From: an uncultured Oscillospiraceae bacterium
Lineage (GTDB): Bacteria > Bacillota > Clostridia > Oscillospirales > Oscillospiraceae
Assembly: GCA_947625815.1 (NCBI GenBank)
Contig: CANQPU010000001.1
Span: forward strand, 62,001-126,000
Length of the DNA stretch: 64,000 bases
Reading direction: 5' to 3'
Part shown: positions 1-10,394 of the stretch, in pieces
How the letters are laid out: every line of letters begins with the position of its first letter
Numbering within the stretch: the first letter of the stretch is position 1
Notes under the pieces: model-generated
Seen by the model: only the letters and a program-made list of their open reading frames with translations
Told to the model about the DNA's origin: nothing
Database searches by the model: none
Program-made: the position numbers and the translations under genes

Positions 1-144
1 TGCGGGCCGGAAGTGTAAAATAGTTTTGAATTATTTCAGGAATATCCAAAATATTTGTTCGACTTACGGGAGGTCGCGAAATTTCCCGTCAAATTAAGCG
101 CCGGGAGCGCCCCGTACCTTACGGCGCGGAACAAGGAGGACATC
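1..144. other. Upstream region without a gene
   Basis: I see no gene here. A short inverted repeat (ACGGGA and TTTCCCGT arms, about 66-91) lies ahead of the first ribosome binding site. A weak TTGAAT at 26-31 has only a poor -10 downstream, so no promoter is claimed. The region may be the tail of an intergenic space that begins outside the window. Confidence 0.4.
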
Positions 145-3105
145 ATGAGGGACAGAAAAGTGATCAAGAAACTCAGAGGCGGCCTTTCCCTGGTACTGGC
201 ATTCCTTGTGCTCATACCCGGCACCGGTCTGGCCGCCTCGGCGGATGGACCGGCGGCCGCCGCCAGCGCGCCCGCCGCCCAAAACGCGCAGTTCGTCAGC
301 GAGCGGATCTCCAACAACTACACAAAGGTGAGCGGGGGCTACAAGGCGCCGGCCTATTCCGGCCAGACGCTGGTGTTCCCCTTTGCCTCCGGCACTGGGG
401 CTGAGCTTGCTGCCGATAACCGGGGCTACGCCGGCGGACAGGTTCTGGACGTGAACGCCGGAGACACGGTGGAGCTGAGGGTGAATGTCCCTGATCCGGG
501 GCAGTATGCCGTCAGCTTTGACTATCTGTCCTACGACGCCTCCATCCTCCCGGTGGAGTTCGGCATGGAGGTGGACGGGGAGTACCCCTTCTATGAGTGC
601 CGCAACGTGGAGCTCCAGTCCATTTGGCTCCCCAAGGCGGAGCCCGCCTTTGACCGCTACAACGACGAGGTCGTCACGGTGCCGGAGAAGGCGATGGAGT
701 GGCAGACCCTCTATTTCCGCGACAGCTCCTACCGCCATTCCTCTCCGCTTCTGCTGGAGCTTGACGCGGGCGAACACATCTTCCGCTTCAACGTCAAGAG
801 CGGCAATTTCCTCCTCGGCGCGCTGAATCTGGCCGCCCCCGAGACGGTCCCGGAGTATACGGGCTCCGAGAAGGCCGCGGGCAAGAACCTCATCTCCGTC
901 CAGGGCGAGGATTACACCAGCACCAATGACAGCTCCGTCCACGCCCGCGTGGAATATGACACCTCCGTCACCCCCTATGAGATCAAGAACTCCGTCCTCA
1001 ACACCGTGGACTCCGACTCCTTCAACGCGGCCGGACAGGCTATTACATACAGCTTTGAGGTCGCCGAGGCCGGTTACTACTACATCGCCATGAACTACCG
1101 TCAGTCCGACAAGAACGACTTCCCGGTGTTCATGGATATCCGTGTGGACGGCCAGCTCCCCAACAGCGCCTTCCAGGGCTATCAGCTGGCCTATACCAGT
1201 AAGTATAAGGTCCACACCCTCCAGGATGCCGACGGCGGCAAGCTCTCCGTCTATCTGGAGCCCGGCACCCACACCATCTCCTATACCATCTCCCTGGACT
1301 CCATCTGCTACGTGCTGGAGGCCGTGGAGGAGGTCATGGCCGGCGTCAACGACCTGACCCTGGAGATCACCAAGGTCGCGGGGAACAACTCCGACAAGTA
1401 CAGGGACCTGAAGCTCTCCCGGTACATCCCCGGCCTTGAGGACACGCTGATGGGGTACGCCCAGGAGCTCAAGGACCTTGAGAAGAGCGCCCGGCATTTC
1501 ACCGCCAAGGGCAAGAACGTGGCCGTCATGTCCTCCATGGTCATCGCCGCGGATCAGCTCATCTCCCTGGCCGAGAACCCCGACGAGATCCCCTACCGTA
1601 TCGCGGAGCTCTCCTCCAGCACCAACTCCGTCAACCAGTACCTGGCCAACACCATCGACGCGCTCCTTGAGAACGCGGTGGCCATCGACAACATCTACGT
1701 CTATCAGGAGGAGGCCAAGCTCCCCAAGGGGCCCGGCTTCTTCAAGTCCCTCTGGATGTCCATCAAGCGCTTCTTCGCCTCCTTCACGGACCAGTCCTAC
1801 TCCGCCTCCAGCGGCGATCCCAGCCACCTTCAGGTCTGGGTCAACCGCTCCAGCCAGTACGTCCAGGTCATGCAGAAGATGATCGACGAGTACTTCACGC
1901 CGAAGACGGGGATCCAGGTGGACATCTCCATCATGCCCGACCAGTACAAGCTGGTCCTGGCCAACTCCTCCGGCTCGGCGCCCGACGTGGCCACCGGCAT
2001 CAACTACACGGTGCCCTACGAGCTGGCCATCCGCGGCGCGCTGGTGGATATGGCGCAGTTCGACGACTTCCAGGAGACCGCCGCTCCTTATGAGCCCGGC
2101 TTCTTCCTCACCGGCACCATCGGTCAGAGCGTCTACTCCATGCCGGAGACCATGAACTTCTGGGTCCTGGTGTACCGCACCGACGTCCTTGAGAAGCTGG
2201 GGCTTGAGGTGCCCAACACCATGCAGGATGTGATCGACCTGCTCCCCGAGCTCCAGATGCGCGGACTCAACTTCTACTATCCCACCGCGGGCATGGCCGC
2301 CATGAGAAACTTCCACGGCACCACCCCGCTGGTCGTCCAGAACGGCGGCGCCCTCTACTCCGGCACGGCCCAGGAGGGCACGACCCTGGGCAGCGAGGCG
2401 TCCGTCAAGGGCTTCACCACCCTCACCGACCTCTTTACCGTCTACGATCTGCCGGTGGATATCTCCAACTTCTATCAGCACTTCCGCAACGGCGATATCC
2501 CCATCGGCATCTGCGACTACGGCACCTACAACCTGATCGCCAACGCCGCCCCGGAGCTGGCCGGCTCCTGGGACATCTCCGTCGTCCCCGGCACCGAGCA
2601 GCCTGACGGCTCCATCAACCGCGCCACCTGCGGCTGCGCCGAGTCCACCGTCATCTTCAAGTCCGACGCCGAGCGCGAGGCCAAGGCGTGGGAATTCATC
2701 AAATGGTGGTCCGACTCCGACGTCCAGGCTGAGTTCGGACAGACCATGCAGATCACTTACGGCGATGAGTACATGTGGACCACCGCCAACACCGAGGCCT
2801 TTGCCCAGCTGCCCGTGGACAACGCCCACAAGCAGGTGATCCTGGAATTCATGAAGAACGTGGTGGACGTGGCCCGCGTCCCCGGCACCTATATGCTGGA
2901 GCGCGAGATGTCCAACGCCTTCAACGCCATCGTCGTCGATGGCGAGACGGCCCAGAGCCGGATCGACGAGGCCGTCAAGACCATCGACCGCGAGATCATC
3001 CGCAAGCTTGAGGAGTTCGGATACATCGACAGCGACGGCAATACCATAGAGCCCTATGTGATTCCCGATATCGACAGCATCAAGGAAATCCTTGGTAGAA
3101 ATTAA
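145..3105 (+). CDS. Extracellular sugar-binding protein with N-terminal beta-sandwich modules
   Basis: This 986-aa secreted protein probably captures arabino-oligosaccharides for the two permeases that follow. The start at 145 is set by AAGGAGGA at 133-140; an in-frame TTG at 55 lies upstream of the signal peptide. Residues 1-33 form a signal peptide with basic residues, a hydrophobic core and an Ala-rich end, and there is no lipobox cysteine. Residues about 50-430 look like two beta-sandwich modules resembling carbohydrate-binding modules. A helical linker spans about 440-555. Residues from about 560 onward resemble a family 1 ABC solute-binding protein. Ordinary binding proteins have 400-550 aa, so this is about twice the usual size. 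Function is inferred from fold-like features and operon context; the substrate is not proven. Confidence 0.85.
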   Translation: MRDRKVIKKLRGGLSLVLAFLVLIPGTGLAASADGPAAAASAPAAQNAQFVSERISNNYTKVSGGYKAPAYSGQTLVFPFASGTGAELAADNRGYAGGQVLDVNAGDTVELRVNVPDPGQYAVSFDYLSYDASILPVEFGMEVDGEYPFYECRNVELQSIWLPKAEPAFDRYNDEVVTVPEKAMEWQTLYFRDSSYRHSSPLLLELDAGEHIFRFNVKSGNFLLGALNLAAPETVPEYTGSEKAAGKNLISVQGEDYTSTNDSSVHARVEYDTSVTPYEIKNSVLNTVDSDSFNAAGQAITYSFEVAEAGYYYIAMNYRQSDKNDFPVFMDIRVDGQLPNSAFQGYQLAYTSKYKVHTLQDADGGKLSVYLEPGTHTISYTISLDSICYVLEAVEEVMAGVNDLTLEITKVAGNNSDKYRDLKLSRYIPGLEDTLMGYAQELKDLEKSARHFTAKGKNVAVMSSMVIAADQLISLAENPDEIPYRIAELSSSTNSVNQYLANTIDALLENAVAIDNIYVYQEEAKLPKGPGFFKSLWMSIKRFFASFTDQSYSASSGDPSHLQVWVNRSSQYVQVMQKMIDEYFTPKTGIQVDISIMPDQYKLVLANSSGSAPDVATGINYTVPYELAIRGALVDMAQFDDFQETAAPYEPGFFLTGTIGQSVYSMPETMNFWVLVYRTDVLEKLGLEVPNTMQDVIDLLPELQMRGLNFYYPTAGMAAMRNFHGTTPLVVQNGGALYSGTAQEGTTLGSEASVKGFTTLTDLFTVYDLPVDISNFYQHFRNGDIPIGICDYGTYNLIANAAPELAGSWDISVVPGTEQPDGSINRATCGCAESTVIFKSDAEREAKAWEFIKWWSDSDVQAEFGQTMQITYGDEYMWTTANTEAFAQLPVDNAHKQVILEFMKNVVDVARVPGTYMLEREMSNAFNAIVVDGETAQSRIDEAVKTIDREIIRKLEEFGYIDSDGNTIEPYVIPDIDSIKEILGRN

Positions 3106-3119
3106 GGAGGTGATCGTCT

Positions 3120-4127
3120 GTGGCAACTGTGAGCCTGGCCAAAGAGGCCCCCACTGAGATGGCTTTACCCAAGAAGAAAAAGAAGAACAAGATCTCCCGG
3201 CGGGAAAACAACTGGCACGGCTGGCTGTTTATCGGCCCCTACGCGCTGATATTCGCCATCTTCATCCTGATCCCGGTCATTCTGGCGGTGATCCTGTCCT
3301 TCACAAACTTCAACGCCGTCCAGTTCCCCAAGTTCGTAGGATTTTTGAACTACATAACGATCCTCACCAACGACGACGTCTTTATGAAGAACGTCCTGCC
3401 CAACACGGTGGTCTACGCCGTGGTGGTGGGCATCGGAGGCTATGTCCTCTCCTTCATCCTGGCCTGGGCGCTGTGCAACCTGACAAAGCCGGTGCGCACC
3501 GTCTTCGCCCTGATCCTCTATTCGCCCAGTATGACCACCGGCGTGGCCATGAGCGTCCTGTGGAAGGTCATCTTCTCCGGCGACCAGGCGGGACTCCTCA
3601 ACTCCTGGCTCATGGAGCTGGGCGTCATCACGGAGCCCATCATCTGGCTGACGGACGCCCGATTCCTCCTGCCCATCGTCATCATCATCGGCCTCTGGTC
3701 CAGCATGGGTATCGGCTTCCTCTCCATGATCGCCGGTATCCTCAATAACGACGAGAGCCTTTATGAGGCCGGCTCCATCGACGGCATCTCCAACCGCTTC
3801 CAGGAGATGATCTACATCACCATCCCCCAGATGAAGCCCCAGATGCTCTTCGCGGCCGTCATGGCCATCGTGGGAGCCTTCCAGAACGGTATGATCACCT
3901 CCATGCTGGTGGGCAACCCCTCCCCCGGCTACGCCTCCCAGCTGCTGGTCAACCACATCGAGGACTACGGCTTTGCCAAGTACGAGATGGGCTACGCGGC
4001 GGCGCTCTCCGTGGTGCTGCTGCTGATCGTCCAGCTCTTCAGCAAGGGCGCCAACGTGCTCCTGGCGGAAAAAGATCCTTATGGAAAGAAAGGAGGAGAA
4101 GAGGATGAACAAGGGGAAGAAAATTAA
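3120..4127 (+). CDS. Sugar ABC transporter permease, MalF/UgpA type
   Basis: This 335-aa inner-membrane permease forms half of the channel of the first importer cassette. The GTG start at 3120 follows a very strong site, AAGGAGGTGAT at 3104-3114, that overlaps the stop codon of the binding protein. After a Lys-rich cytoplasmic N-terminus there are about six hydrophobic segments. The C-terminal half carries the [10 protein letters not shown] segment, the EAA loop of MalF-type permeases that contacts the ATPase. It is translationally coupled to the next permease. No ATPase gene lies next to it; the MsmK-type ATPase at 20704 is the likely motor. Confidence 0.92.
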   Translation: MATVSLAKEAPTEMALPKKKKKNKISRRENNWHGWLFIGPYALIFAIFILIPVILAVILSFTNFNAVQFPKFVGFLNYITILTNDDVFMKNVLPNTVVYAVVVGIGGYVLSFILAWALCNLTKPVRTVFALILYSPSMTTGVAMSVLWKVIFSGDQAGLLNSWLMELGVITEPIIWLTDARFLLPIVIIIGLWSSMGIGFLSMIAGILNNDESLYEAGSIDGISNRFQEMIYITIPQMKPQMLFAAVMAIVGAFQNGMITSMLVGNPSPGYASQLLVNHIEDYGFAKYEMGYAAALSVVLLLIVQLFSKGANVLLAEKDPYGKKGGEEDEQGEEN

Positions 4128-4971
4128 CCCGAAAAAGTTCGAGCCCGGCCAGCTCAAGATCATACTGATCATCCTGCCGCTGGTCATCTTCATGGGTATG
4201 CCGATCATCTTCATCATCAACCACGCCTTCAAGCCCATGGAGGAGCTGTTCGCGTTCCCGCCCACCTTCTTCGTGAAGAACGCCACGATGGATAACTTCA
4301 CCAAGCTCATGAAGTTCTCCGACACCAGCGGTATCCCGCTGGCACGCTATGTGTTCAACAGCATCCTTGTCACCGCCCTCACGGTGGGTCTGGCGCTTCT
4401 CCTTACCACCATGTCGGCCTTCGCCCTGTCGAAGATCAAGTTCAAGGGCCGCAACCTTCTGACCCAGATCAACCAGATCGCCATCATGTTCGTCTCCACC
4501 GCGGTGCTGATCCCCCGGTATCTGGTCATCTGCCAGCTCCACCTGGTGGACAATGTCCTGGCCCACGTCCTGCCGCTGGTGGCCATGCCCGTGGCGCTGT
4601 TCCTGGTCAAGCAGTTCGTTGACCAGGTGCCGGACTCCCTTTTGGAGGCGGCGTATATGGACGGAGCCACGGACCTGGACGTTTACATCAAGGTCATTCT
4701 CCCGATGATCAAGCCCGCAATCGCCACCGCCTCCATCCTGGTGTTCCAGCAGGTCTGGACCAACATGGAGACGTCCAGCTACTTCTTCAATAACGACAGC
4801 ATGAAGACCCTGACCTTCTACATGAACACGCTGGTCAACGCCAACAACTCCGTGGCCGGCCAGGGAATGGGCGCCGCGGCATCGCTGATCATGTTCCTTC
4901 CTAACCTTATCCTCTTCATCATCCTTCAGAATAAGGTTATGAACACCATGGCCAGCTCCGGTATTAAGTAA
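4105..4971 (+). CDS. Sugar ABC transporter permease, MalG/UgpE type
   Basis: This 288-aa permease is the second channel half of the first cassette. AGGAGG at 4091-4096 selects the ATG at 4105 over the in-frame ATG at 4081, giving a 23-nt overlap with the preceding permease. It has about six membrane segments and an EAA loop ([14 protein letters not shown]) typical of MalG-like proteins. The gene pair and the overlap are standard for carbohydrate uptake (CUT1) ABC importers. Confidence 0.92.
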   Translation: MNKGKKINPKKFEPGQLKIILIILPLVIFMGMPIIFIINHAFKPMEELFAFPPTFFVKNATMDNFTKLMKFSDTSGIPLARYVFNSILVTALTVGLALLLTTMSAFALSKIKFKGRNLLTQINQIAIMFVSTAVLIPRYLVICQLHLVDNVLAHVLPLVAMPVALFLVKQFVDQVPDSLLEAAYMDGATDLDVYIKVILPMIKPAIATASILVFQQVWTNMETSSYFFNNDSMKTLTFYMNTLVNANNSVAGQGMGAAASLIMFLPNLILFIILQNKVMNTMASSGIK

Positions 4972-4985
4972 AGGGGGGAGGGAAT

Positions 4986-7055
4986 ATGCGAAAGCTCAAA
5001 CGCGCAGCGGCTCTGGCGCTGATGCTGGTGCTGGTGACCACGATGGTCTTTTCGTTCACCGCTCTGGCCGATACCCCCTATGTGACCTACACCATCAACG
5101 GCTACGGCCAGATCCGGCAGACACAGACGGCCTATCTGGCCCACGCCACCATCACCAAATTCGGTGAGGAGTCTCTCTCGTCCCCCAGCGATATCTGCCT
5201 GGCCCCCGATGGGCTCATCTATGTGGCGGATTCCGGCAAGAACAGCGAATCCGGCCAGGCCAGGATCGTCGTGGGCAACACCGACGGAGAGCTGGTCCGC
5301 ATCGTCGGCGAGGGGACGCTGGTAAACCCCAGGGGCGTCTTCGTCACCGATAACGGCGACATCTACGTGGCCGACCGCGACGCCGAGAAGATCTTCATCT
5401 TCAACTCCCAGGGCCGACTCATAAACGAGTACGGCAAGCCCAACAGCCCGCTTTACGGCGACGGGATCAAGTTCCAGCCCATCAAGCTGGTGGTGAATGC
5501 CGCCGGCATCATGTTCATCGTTTGCGAGTCCAACACCAACGGCATCGTGGAGATCTCGCCCACCGAGGGCGGCACCTTCCTGGGCTACTTCGGCACCAAC
5601 TACGCCTCCACGGATCTGATGACCATCATCTACCGGGCGATCCTGACGGACGCGCAGCGGGCCAAGATGGTCAGCAACATCCCGGCGACACCCACGAATC
5701 TGGCCATCGACGGGAAGGGCCTGATCTACACGGTCACCCGCGGCAATGAGAACGACACCCTCAAGCGTCTCAACATCGCCGGAACGAATATGATCCACAA
5801 CACCGACGGCACGTATGCCAGCACCCCGGTGGCCGTGGTCGCCGGGAACCACGACAACGTCTATGTCGCCGATCAGCAGGGTTACATATTCGAGTACAAC
5901 AACGAGGGCGAGATGCTCTTCACCTTCGGCGGCCCCAACGACGGCAGCCAGCGCGTGGGACTTTCCACCATGGTCAGCGGCATCGCGATCGACAAGAACG
6001 ACTGGATCTATGTGCTCGACTCCGACCGCGCGCAGGTCCAGATCTACGAGCCCACCGAATTCACGGACCTTTTGCACGAGGCGCTCTACCTCTACTCCAA
6101 GGGCCGCTACACCGAGGCGAAGGAGCCCCTCTCCCAGGTGCTCCGGATGAACTCCATGTTCGACTACGCCAACAAGGCCATGGGGCGCAGCTACTTCCAG
6201 GAGGAGAACTTCCGTCAGGCCCTGAAGTACGCAAGACTGGCCAAGGACTATGACGGCTATTCCGACGCCTACTGGGAGCTCAGGAACGTGTGGCTGAAGA
6301 ACAATATCATGACGGCCATCATCCTCTGCGTGCTCCTCTTCGTGGCCTACAAGGTCGTGAAGGCCCTGGACCGCAGGGCGCACATCCTGAACAAGCCCAG
6401 GAAAGTCCTGAGGAAGCTGAAAAAGAACAAATTTATCTCCAACTTCACCTACGCCGGCTACTACATGAAGAAGCCGGCCGACGGGGCCTACGGCATAGCG
6501 GCCGAGGGCCGGGCCAACTGGCTGGTGTCCAGCTTCATACTCCTCATCTTCATCGTGGAGTACGTGGTCGACAAGTACACCCGCGGCTTCCTCCTCAAGA
6601 ACGTCATGGAGGGCCGCTACGACATCCTCAGCGACGTCGGCATGGTGCTTGCGGTGATGTTCGCGCTGACCGCCTGCACGTATCTGGTGTGCACGATCAA
6701 CGAAGGCGAAGGCACGGTCAAGAAGATCTACACCTTCTTCTGCTACAGCCTGATGCCCTATATCCTCCTGACGCCCATCGCCTACGCGCTCAGCCACATC
6801 CTCACCCTCAATGAGCTGTTCCTCAGCCAGATCATCCAGATCGTCACCTACGGCTGGATCGCGGTGCTGGCGGTGGTGGGGCTCAAGGAGGTAAACAACT
6901 TTACCGCCAAGGAGACCGTGAAGGTCATACTTCTCACGGCGTTCACGGCCCTCATCCTGGCGCTCCTCATCTTCATCATCTATGTGCTCTGGGCACAGGT
7001 ATTCGACTTCATTTCCGCGATAGTCGGCGAGGGGGTGTACAGACTTGGCTACTAA
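4986..7055 (+). CDS. NHL-repeat / TPR / Yip1-domain membrane protein
   Basis: This 689-aa protein of unknown molecular role sits inside the transporter operon. A signal peptide (about residues 1-28) is followed by a beta-propeller of NHL-like repeats (about 60-350), recognisable by repeated segments such as GLIYVADSGKN, GDIYVADRDAEKIF and DWIYVLDSDRAQVQIY. A TPR-like helical stretch (about 358-435) and a transmembrane helix (about 438-458) come next. A C-terminal multi-helix segment (about 500-689) resembles the Yip1 family. The layout predicts an extracellular propeller tethered to a multi-pass membrane domain. GGGGGGAGGG just ahead of the ATG supports the start. It could sense or hold polysaccharide or assemble the importers; that is inference. 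Confidence 0.78.
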   Translation: MRKLKRAAALALMLVLVTTMVFSFTALADTPYVTYTINGYGQIRQTQTAYLAHATITKFGEESLSSPSDICLAPDGLIYVADSGKNSESGQARIVVGNTDGELVRIVGEGTLVNPRGVFVTDNGDIYVADRDAEKIFIFNSQGRLINEYGKPNSPLYGDGIKFQPIKLVVNAAGIMFIVCESNTNGIVEISPTEGGTFLGYFGTNYASTDLMTIIYRAILTDAQRAKMVSNIPATPTNLAIDGKGLIYTVTRGNENDTLKRLNIAGTNMIHNTDGTYASTPVAVVAGNHDNVYVADQQGYIFEYNNEGEMLFTFGGPNDGSQRVGLSTMVSGIAIDKNDWIYVLDSDRAQVQIYEPTEFTDLLHEALYLYSKGRYTEAKEPLSQVLRMNSMFDYANKAMGRSYFQEENFRQALKYARLAKDYDGYSDAYWELRNVWLKNNIMTAIILCVLLFVAYKVVKALDRRAHILNKPRKVLRKLKKNKFISNFTYAGYYMKKPADGAYGIAAEGRANWLVSSFILLIFIVEYVVDKYTRGFLLKNVMEGRYDILSDVGMVLAVMFALTACTYLVCTINEGEGTVKKIYTFFCYSLMPYILLTPIAYALSHILTLNELFLSQIIQIVTYGWIAVLAVVGLKEVNNFTAKETVKVILLTAFTALILALLIFIIYVLWAQVFDFISAIVGEGVYRLGY

Positions 7056-9309
7056 AAAACGCAAAAAGATCATCTGGCTGTCAGTCATCCTTGCCGTGGT
7101 GCTCGTCGCGGCCATCATCGCGACGGTCTTCATCGTCCTCGGCAGCAGGCAGACGCGTCTGCCCTCCGGGAATTACGTCCACACCGCTTCCAAGCCCGCC
7201 GTAAAGGGCCGGGTGGAGGCCAGGGACGGCTACGTAAAGGTGGCCGAGAGCGACAGCTACGTGCTCTATTACTACGAGCCCCAGTTCTCCATCAAGCTTG
7301 AGAACAAGACGACCGGCGCCATCATCGAGTCCACCCTCTCCGAGGAGAAGGACGACGGCAGGAGCAACGACGTCTGGCTGGGCTACATGAAGAGCGGCAT
7401 CGTGATCAACGCCATCCGCGGCACGACCAACACCTATCAGGTGGACGTCAACACCGTGGAGACGGAGATCGCCACCTGGTACACCGACAAGGGCATATAC
7501 GCCCAGATCGACTTCAAGGGCAACTACCAGTTCGGCCTGGGAGTCGAGGTGAGCCTGGAGGACGACGATCTCGTGGTCCGGATCCCTGACGAGTCCATCT
7601 ACGAGAAGAAGGAACAGACCTACATAAGCTCGATCAGCGTGTTCCCCTTCATGGGCTATACGCACCTGGGCGACGAGGCCGGCTACATGCTGGTCCCCGA
7701 CGGGAACGGCGCCCTCATCTACCTGGACGACAAGGAGGGCCGCTACGCCAACGGCTTCACCGGGCTCGTCTACGGCGTGGATGACGGCATCACCACCACA
7801 GGCTCCGTCCCGACCCTCTGGGAAAAGTTCGAGACGGTGGTGGACGCCAACAGCGTCCTGGCCCCCATCTTCGGGATGGCCCACACCGACGATGATCAGG
7901 CGTATCTCGCGATCGTCGAGAGCGGCGACGAGAGGGTCTACATCGAGGTCCAGCCCAACGGCGCCAATAACATCAACTACAATCGCTGCTTCGCCCGGTT
8001 CCTTTTGAGGGACGTGTTCAAGCAGCCCCTGTCCAAGGGCAGCTCCGGCGTGGTGGACGCGGTGGAGGCCGACAGGCTCCACTCGGATCTTCAGGTGCGC
8101 TACTGCCTCCTCTCCGGTGACGACGCCAGCTACTCCGGGATGGCCAGGACCTACCGGCAGTACCTGCTGGACAACGGCCTGGTGAGCCGGCAGAACCTGA
8201 CCTACAACACCCGCGTCGATGTGCTCGGCACGGAGCGCGAGGAGTTCCTCATGGGCACGACGGCCGTTGAGATGACCAGCGTCGATCAGCTGGAGGACAT
8301 CTACGCCGCGCTCAGACGCGAGGGCGTGGCGAACGTGCTGACGGTCTACCGCGGCTGGCAGAAGGGCGGCCTCTATAACCTGCCCATCACCAAGTACAAG
8401 GCCGACAGCGGCATCGGCGACACCAGGGCCCTGACCAAGCTCATCCTCAACGAGGCCGAGCAGGGCAACACCATCTACCTCTACAACGACGCTCTGACGG
8501 TGAACGCCACCACCAACTCCTCCACCTACAACGTGATGAAGATGGTGAGCAAGCGCACCTATGAGAAGAAGGTCAACGGCCAGGTCTACAAGACCTTCTA
8601 CTATCTGATGCCCGACAAGGCCGGGATCAATATGTCGGAGCTTGCCAAGCAGATGGCCGACAAGGGCGTCAAGAATATGGCGCTTGCCGGCGTGACCAGC
8701 GAGCTGTTCTCCTTCAGCTACAAGGGCAACTACTACGCCCGCACCCACACGATGGACGTCCTGCGCGACGCGATGGTCGAGATCGACGATGACATGAACC
8801 TCATCCTGGAGACGCCCAACATGTACATGTGGAAATACGCGGACGCGATGATCGACATGCCGCTGGGCTCCTCCGACTACCTCTACATCGACCAGGAAAT
8901 CCCCTTCCTCAGCATGGTGCTGAAGGGCGTCGTCCCGATGTACTCCGATTACGTGAACTTCGAGGCCAACAAGACCGAGAACTTCCTGGAGATGGTGGAG
9001 TCGGGCATTTACCCCTCCTTCTATGTGACGGCGGAGGACTCCTCCAAGCTGATCTACACCAACTCCAGCAACCTCTACTCCCTGGAATTCGACAGCTACC
9101 GCGCTACCATCGCCCAGTATGACCGGGAGCTGAAGGCCCTCTCCGAGAAGGTGGGCACTTCCTGCATCACCGACCATGAGATCCTTTCCAACGGCCTTGT
9201 GAAGGTCACATATGAAAACGGCGTTGTGATCTACGTCAATTACACCGAGATGGCCCTTACCGCCGACGGTGTCACCGTGGACGCGCTGTCCTATAAGGTA
9301 GGTGAGTGA
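7045..9309 (+). CDS. DUF5696-type membrane-anchored protein
   Basis: This 754-aa protein starts at TTG 7045 behind GAGGGGGTG (7028-7036) and overlaps the Yip1 gene by 11 nt. One N-terminal transmembrane helix (about residues 8-30) anchors a large exported domain. Residues about 60-330 look like a beta-rich mutarotase-like sandwich and about 330-640 an alpha/beta region resembling a TIM barrel. I recognise the overall sequence as DUF5696, a family of unknown function found with carbohydrate ABC transporters in clostridia. A hydrolase or lyase role on arabinan is conceivable, but I can name no catalytic residue. Confidence 0.68.
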   Translation: MATKKRKKIIWLSVILAVVLVAAIIATVFIVLGSRQTRLPSGNYVHTASKPAVKGRVEARDGYVKVAESDSYVLYYYEPQFSIKLENKTTGAIIESTLSEEKDDGRSNDVWLGYMKSGIVINAIRGTTNTYQVDVNTVETEIATWYTDKGIYAQIDFKGNYQFGLGVEVSLEDDDLVVRIPDESIYEKKEQTYISSISVFPFMGYTHLGDEAGYMLVPDGNGALIYLDDKEGRYANGFTGLVYGVDDGITTTGSVPTLWEKFETVVDANSVLAPIFGMAHTDDDQAYLAIVESGDERVYIEVQPNGANNINYNRCFARFLLRDVFKQPLSKGSSGVVDAVEADRLHSDLQVRYCLLSGDDASYSGMARTYRQYLLDNGLVSRQNLTYNTRVDVLGTEREEFLMGTTAVEMTSVDQLEDIYAALRREGVANVLTVYRGWQKGGLYNLPITKYKADSGIGDTRALTKLILNEAEQGNTIYLYNDALTVNATTNSSTYNVMKMVSKRTYEKKVNGQVYKTFYYLMPDKAGINMSELAKQMADKGVKNMALAGVTSELFSFSYKGNYYARTHTMDVLRDAMVEIDDDMNLILETPNMYMWKYADAMIDMPLGSSDYLYIDQEIPFLSMVLKGVVPMYSDYVNFEANKTENFLEMVESGIYPSFYVTAEDSSKLIYTNSSNLYSLEFDSYRATIAQYDRELKALSEKVGTSCITDHEILSNGLVKVTYENGVVIYVNYTEMALTADGVTVDALSYKVGE

Positions 9310-9311
9310 CG

Positions 9312-10394
9312 ATGGAGGAAACAAAAAAGCTGACCCGCAAAGACAAAAAAGAGCTGAAGGAGAGGATGAAGCACCTCAAATCCGGCAAGCTTGAAAAGCG
9401 CGACGCCCGCGTGGGCTACATCTTCATGATCCCCTGGTTCATCGGAGCCGCCGCTTTCCTGGCCTACCCGCTGATCAACTCCTTCTGGTACGCCCTGAAC
9501 GAGATCAAGATCACCCCCATGGGCCGCGATTTCGCCTTCAGCGGCATCAAGAACTTCACCAACATCCTCCTGCAGGATCCGGACTTCCTTGTGGAGCTGG
9601 TGGACTACCTGACCAGCACGATCCTGTCAGTACCGATCATCGTGGTATTCGCGCTGATCATCGCCATGATGCTGAACATGAAGATCAAGGGGAAGGGCTT
9701 CTTCCGCGTCATCTTCTTCCTGCCCGTCATCATCGTCAGCGGCCCGATCCTGGGCCAGCTGACGGCCGAGGGCGCGGGGTCCATCTCCGCTATCGACATG
9801 AACTCCATCACCTCCGCCATCAGCAGCGTCCTGCCAAGCATGCTGGCGGAGCCCATCTCAGACCTCTTCAACAACATGATCACCACGCTGTGGTATTCAG
9901 GCGTCCAGATCCTGATCTTCCTCTCAGGACTCCAGAAGATCGACAAGTCCATGTACGAGGCCGCCAAGATCGACGGCGGCTCCGGGTGGGAGTGCTTCTG
10001 GAAGATCACCCTGCCGAACCTGAAGTCCATGATCCTCCTGAACGTGGTCTACACCGTGGTCTTCATCTCCAACAACGACCAGAACCCCATCATCGGGCTT
10101 ATCGAGGACTCCATGTTCTCCGGCGCCCCGGGCCGCGGCTACGGTTACGCCGCCGCCATGGCCTGGCTCTACACCGTGGTTGTGATCCTCCTCGTCGGGC
10201 TCTTCGCGCTGCTGCTTATGACGCGCAAGGATGCCTATGAGAAGCAGGTCAAGCGCGCGAAGCGGGCCATCAAGAAGGAAGCCCGCACCCGCAAGAAGAT
10301 AGAAAGGAGGAACGTCCGGAATGCAAAGCGTATTGAGCATCAGAGAGCGCAGGGTAAGATCACCTCGCGCACCACGTCAAGAGAGGACTACTGA
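9312..10394 (+). CDS. Sugar ABC transporter permease, MalF/UgpA type (second cassette)
   Basis: This 360-aa permease opens the second importer cassette. GGTAGGTGAG at 9298-9305 and the ATG at 9312 set the start; the upstream GTG at 9306 is an alternative. A Lys-rich N-terminus is followed by six or so membrane helices, an EAA loop (YEAAKIDGGSGWECFW) and an unusually long basic C-terminal tail of about 45 residues. The reading frame overlaps the next permease by 74 nt. Confidence 0.9.
   Translation: MEETKKLTRKDKKELKERMKHLKSGKLEKRDARVGYIFMIPWFIGAAAFLAYPLINSFWYALNEIKITPMGRDFAFSGIKNFTNILLQDPDFLVELVDYLTSTILSVPIIVVFALIIAMMLNMKIKGKGFFRVIFFLPVIIVSGPILGQLTAEGAGSISAIDMNSITSAISSVLPSMLAEPISDLFNNMITTLWYSGVQILIFLSGLQKIDKSMYEAAKIDGGSGWECFWKITLPNLKSMILLNVVYTVVFISNNDQNPIIGLIEDSMFSGAPGRGYGYAAAMAWLYTVVVILLVGLFALLLMTRKDAYEKQVKRAKRAIKKEARTRKKIERRNVRNAKRIEHQRAQGKITSRTTSREDY

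Noticed and set aside
4926..7133. Long antisense frame over the Yip1-domain gene
   Set aside because: It has the same GC-driven cause. The plus-strand protein has a signal peptide, repeats and membrane helices.
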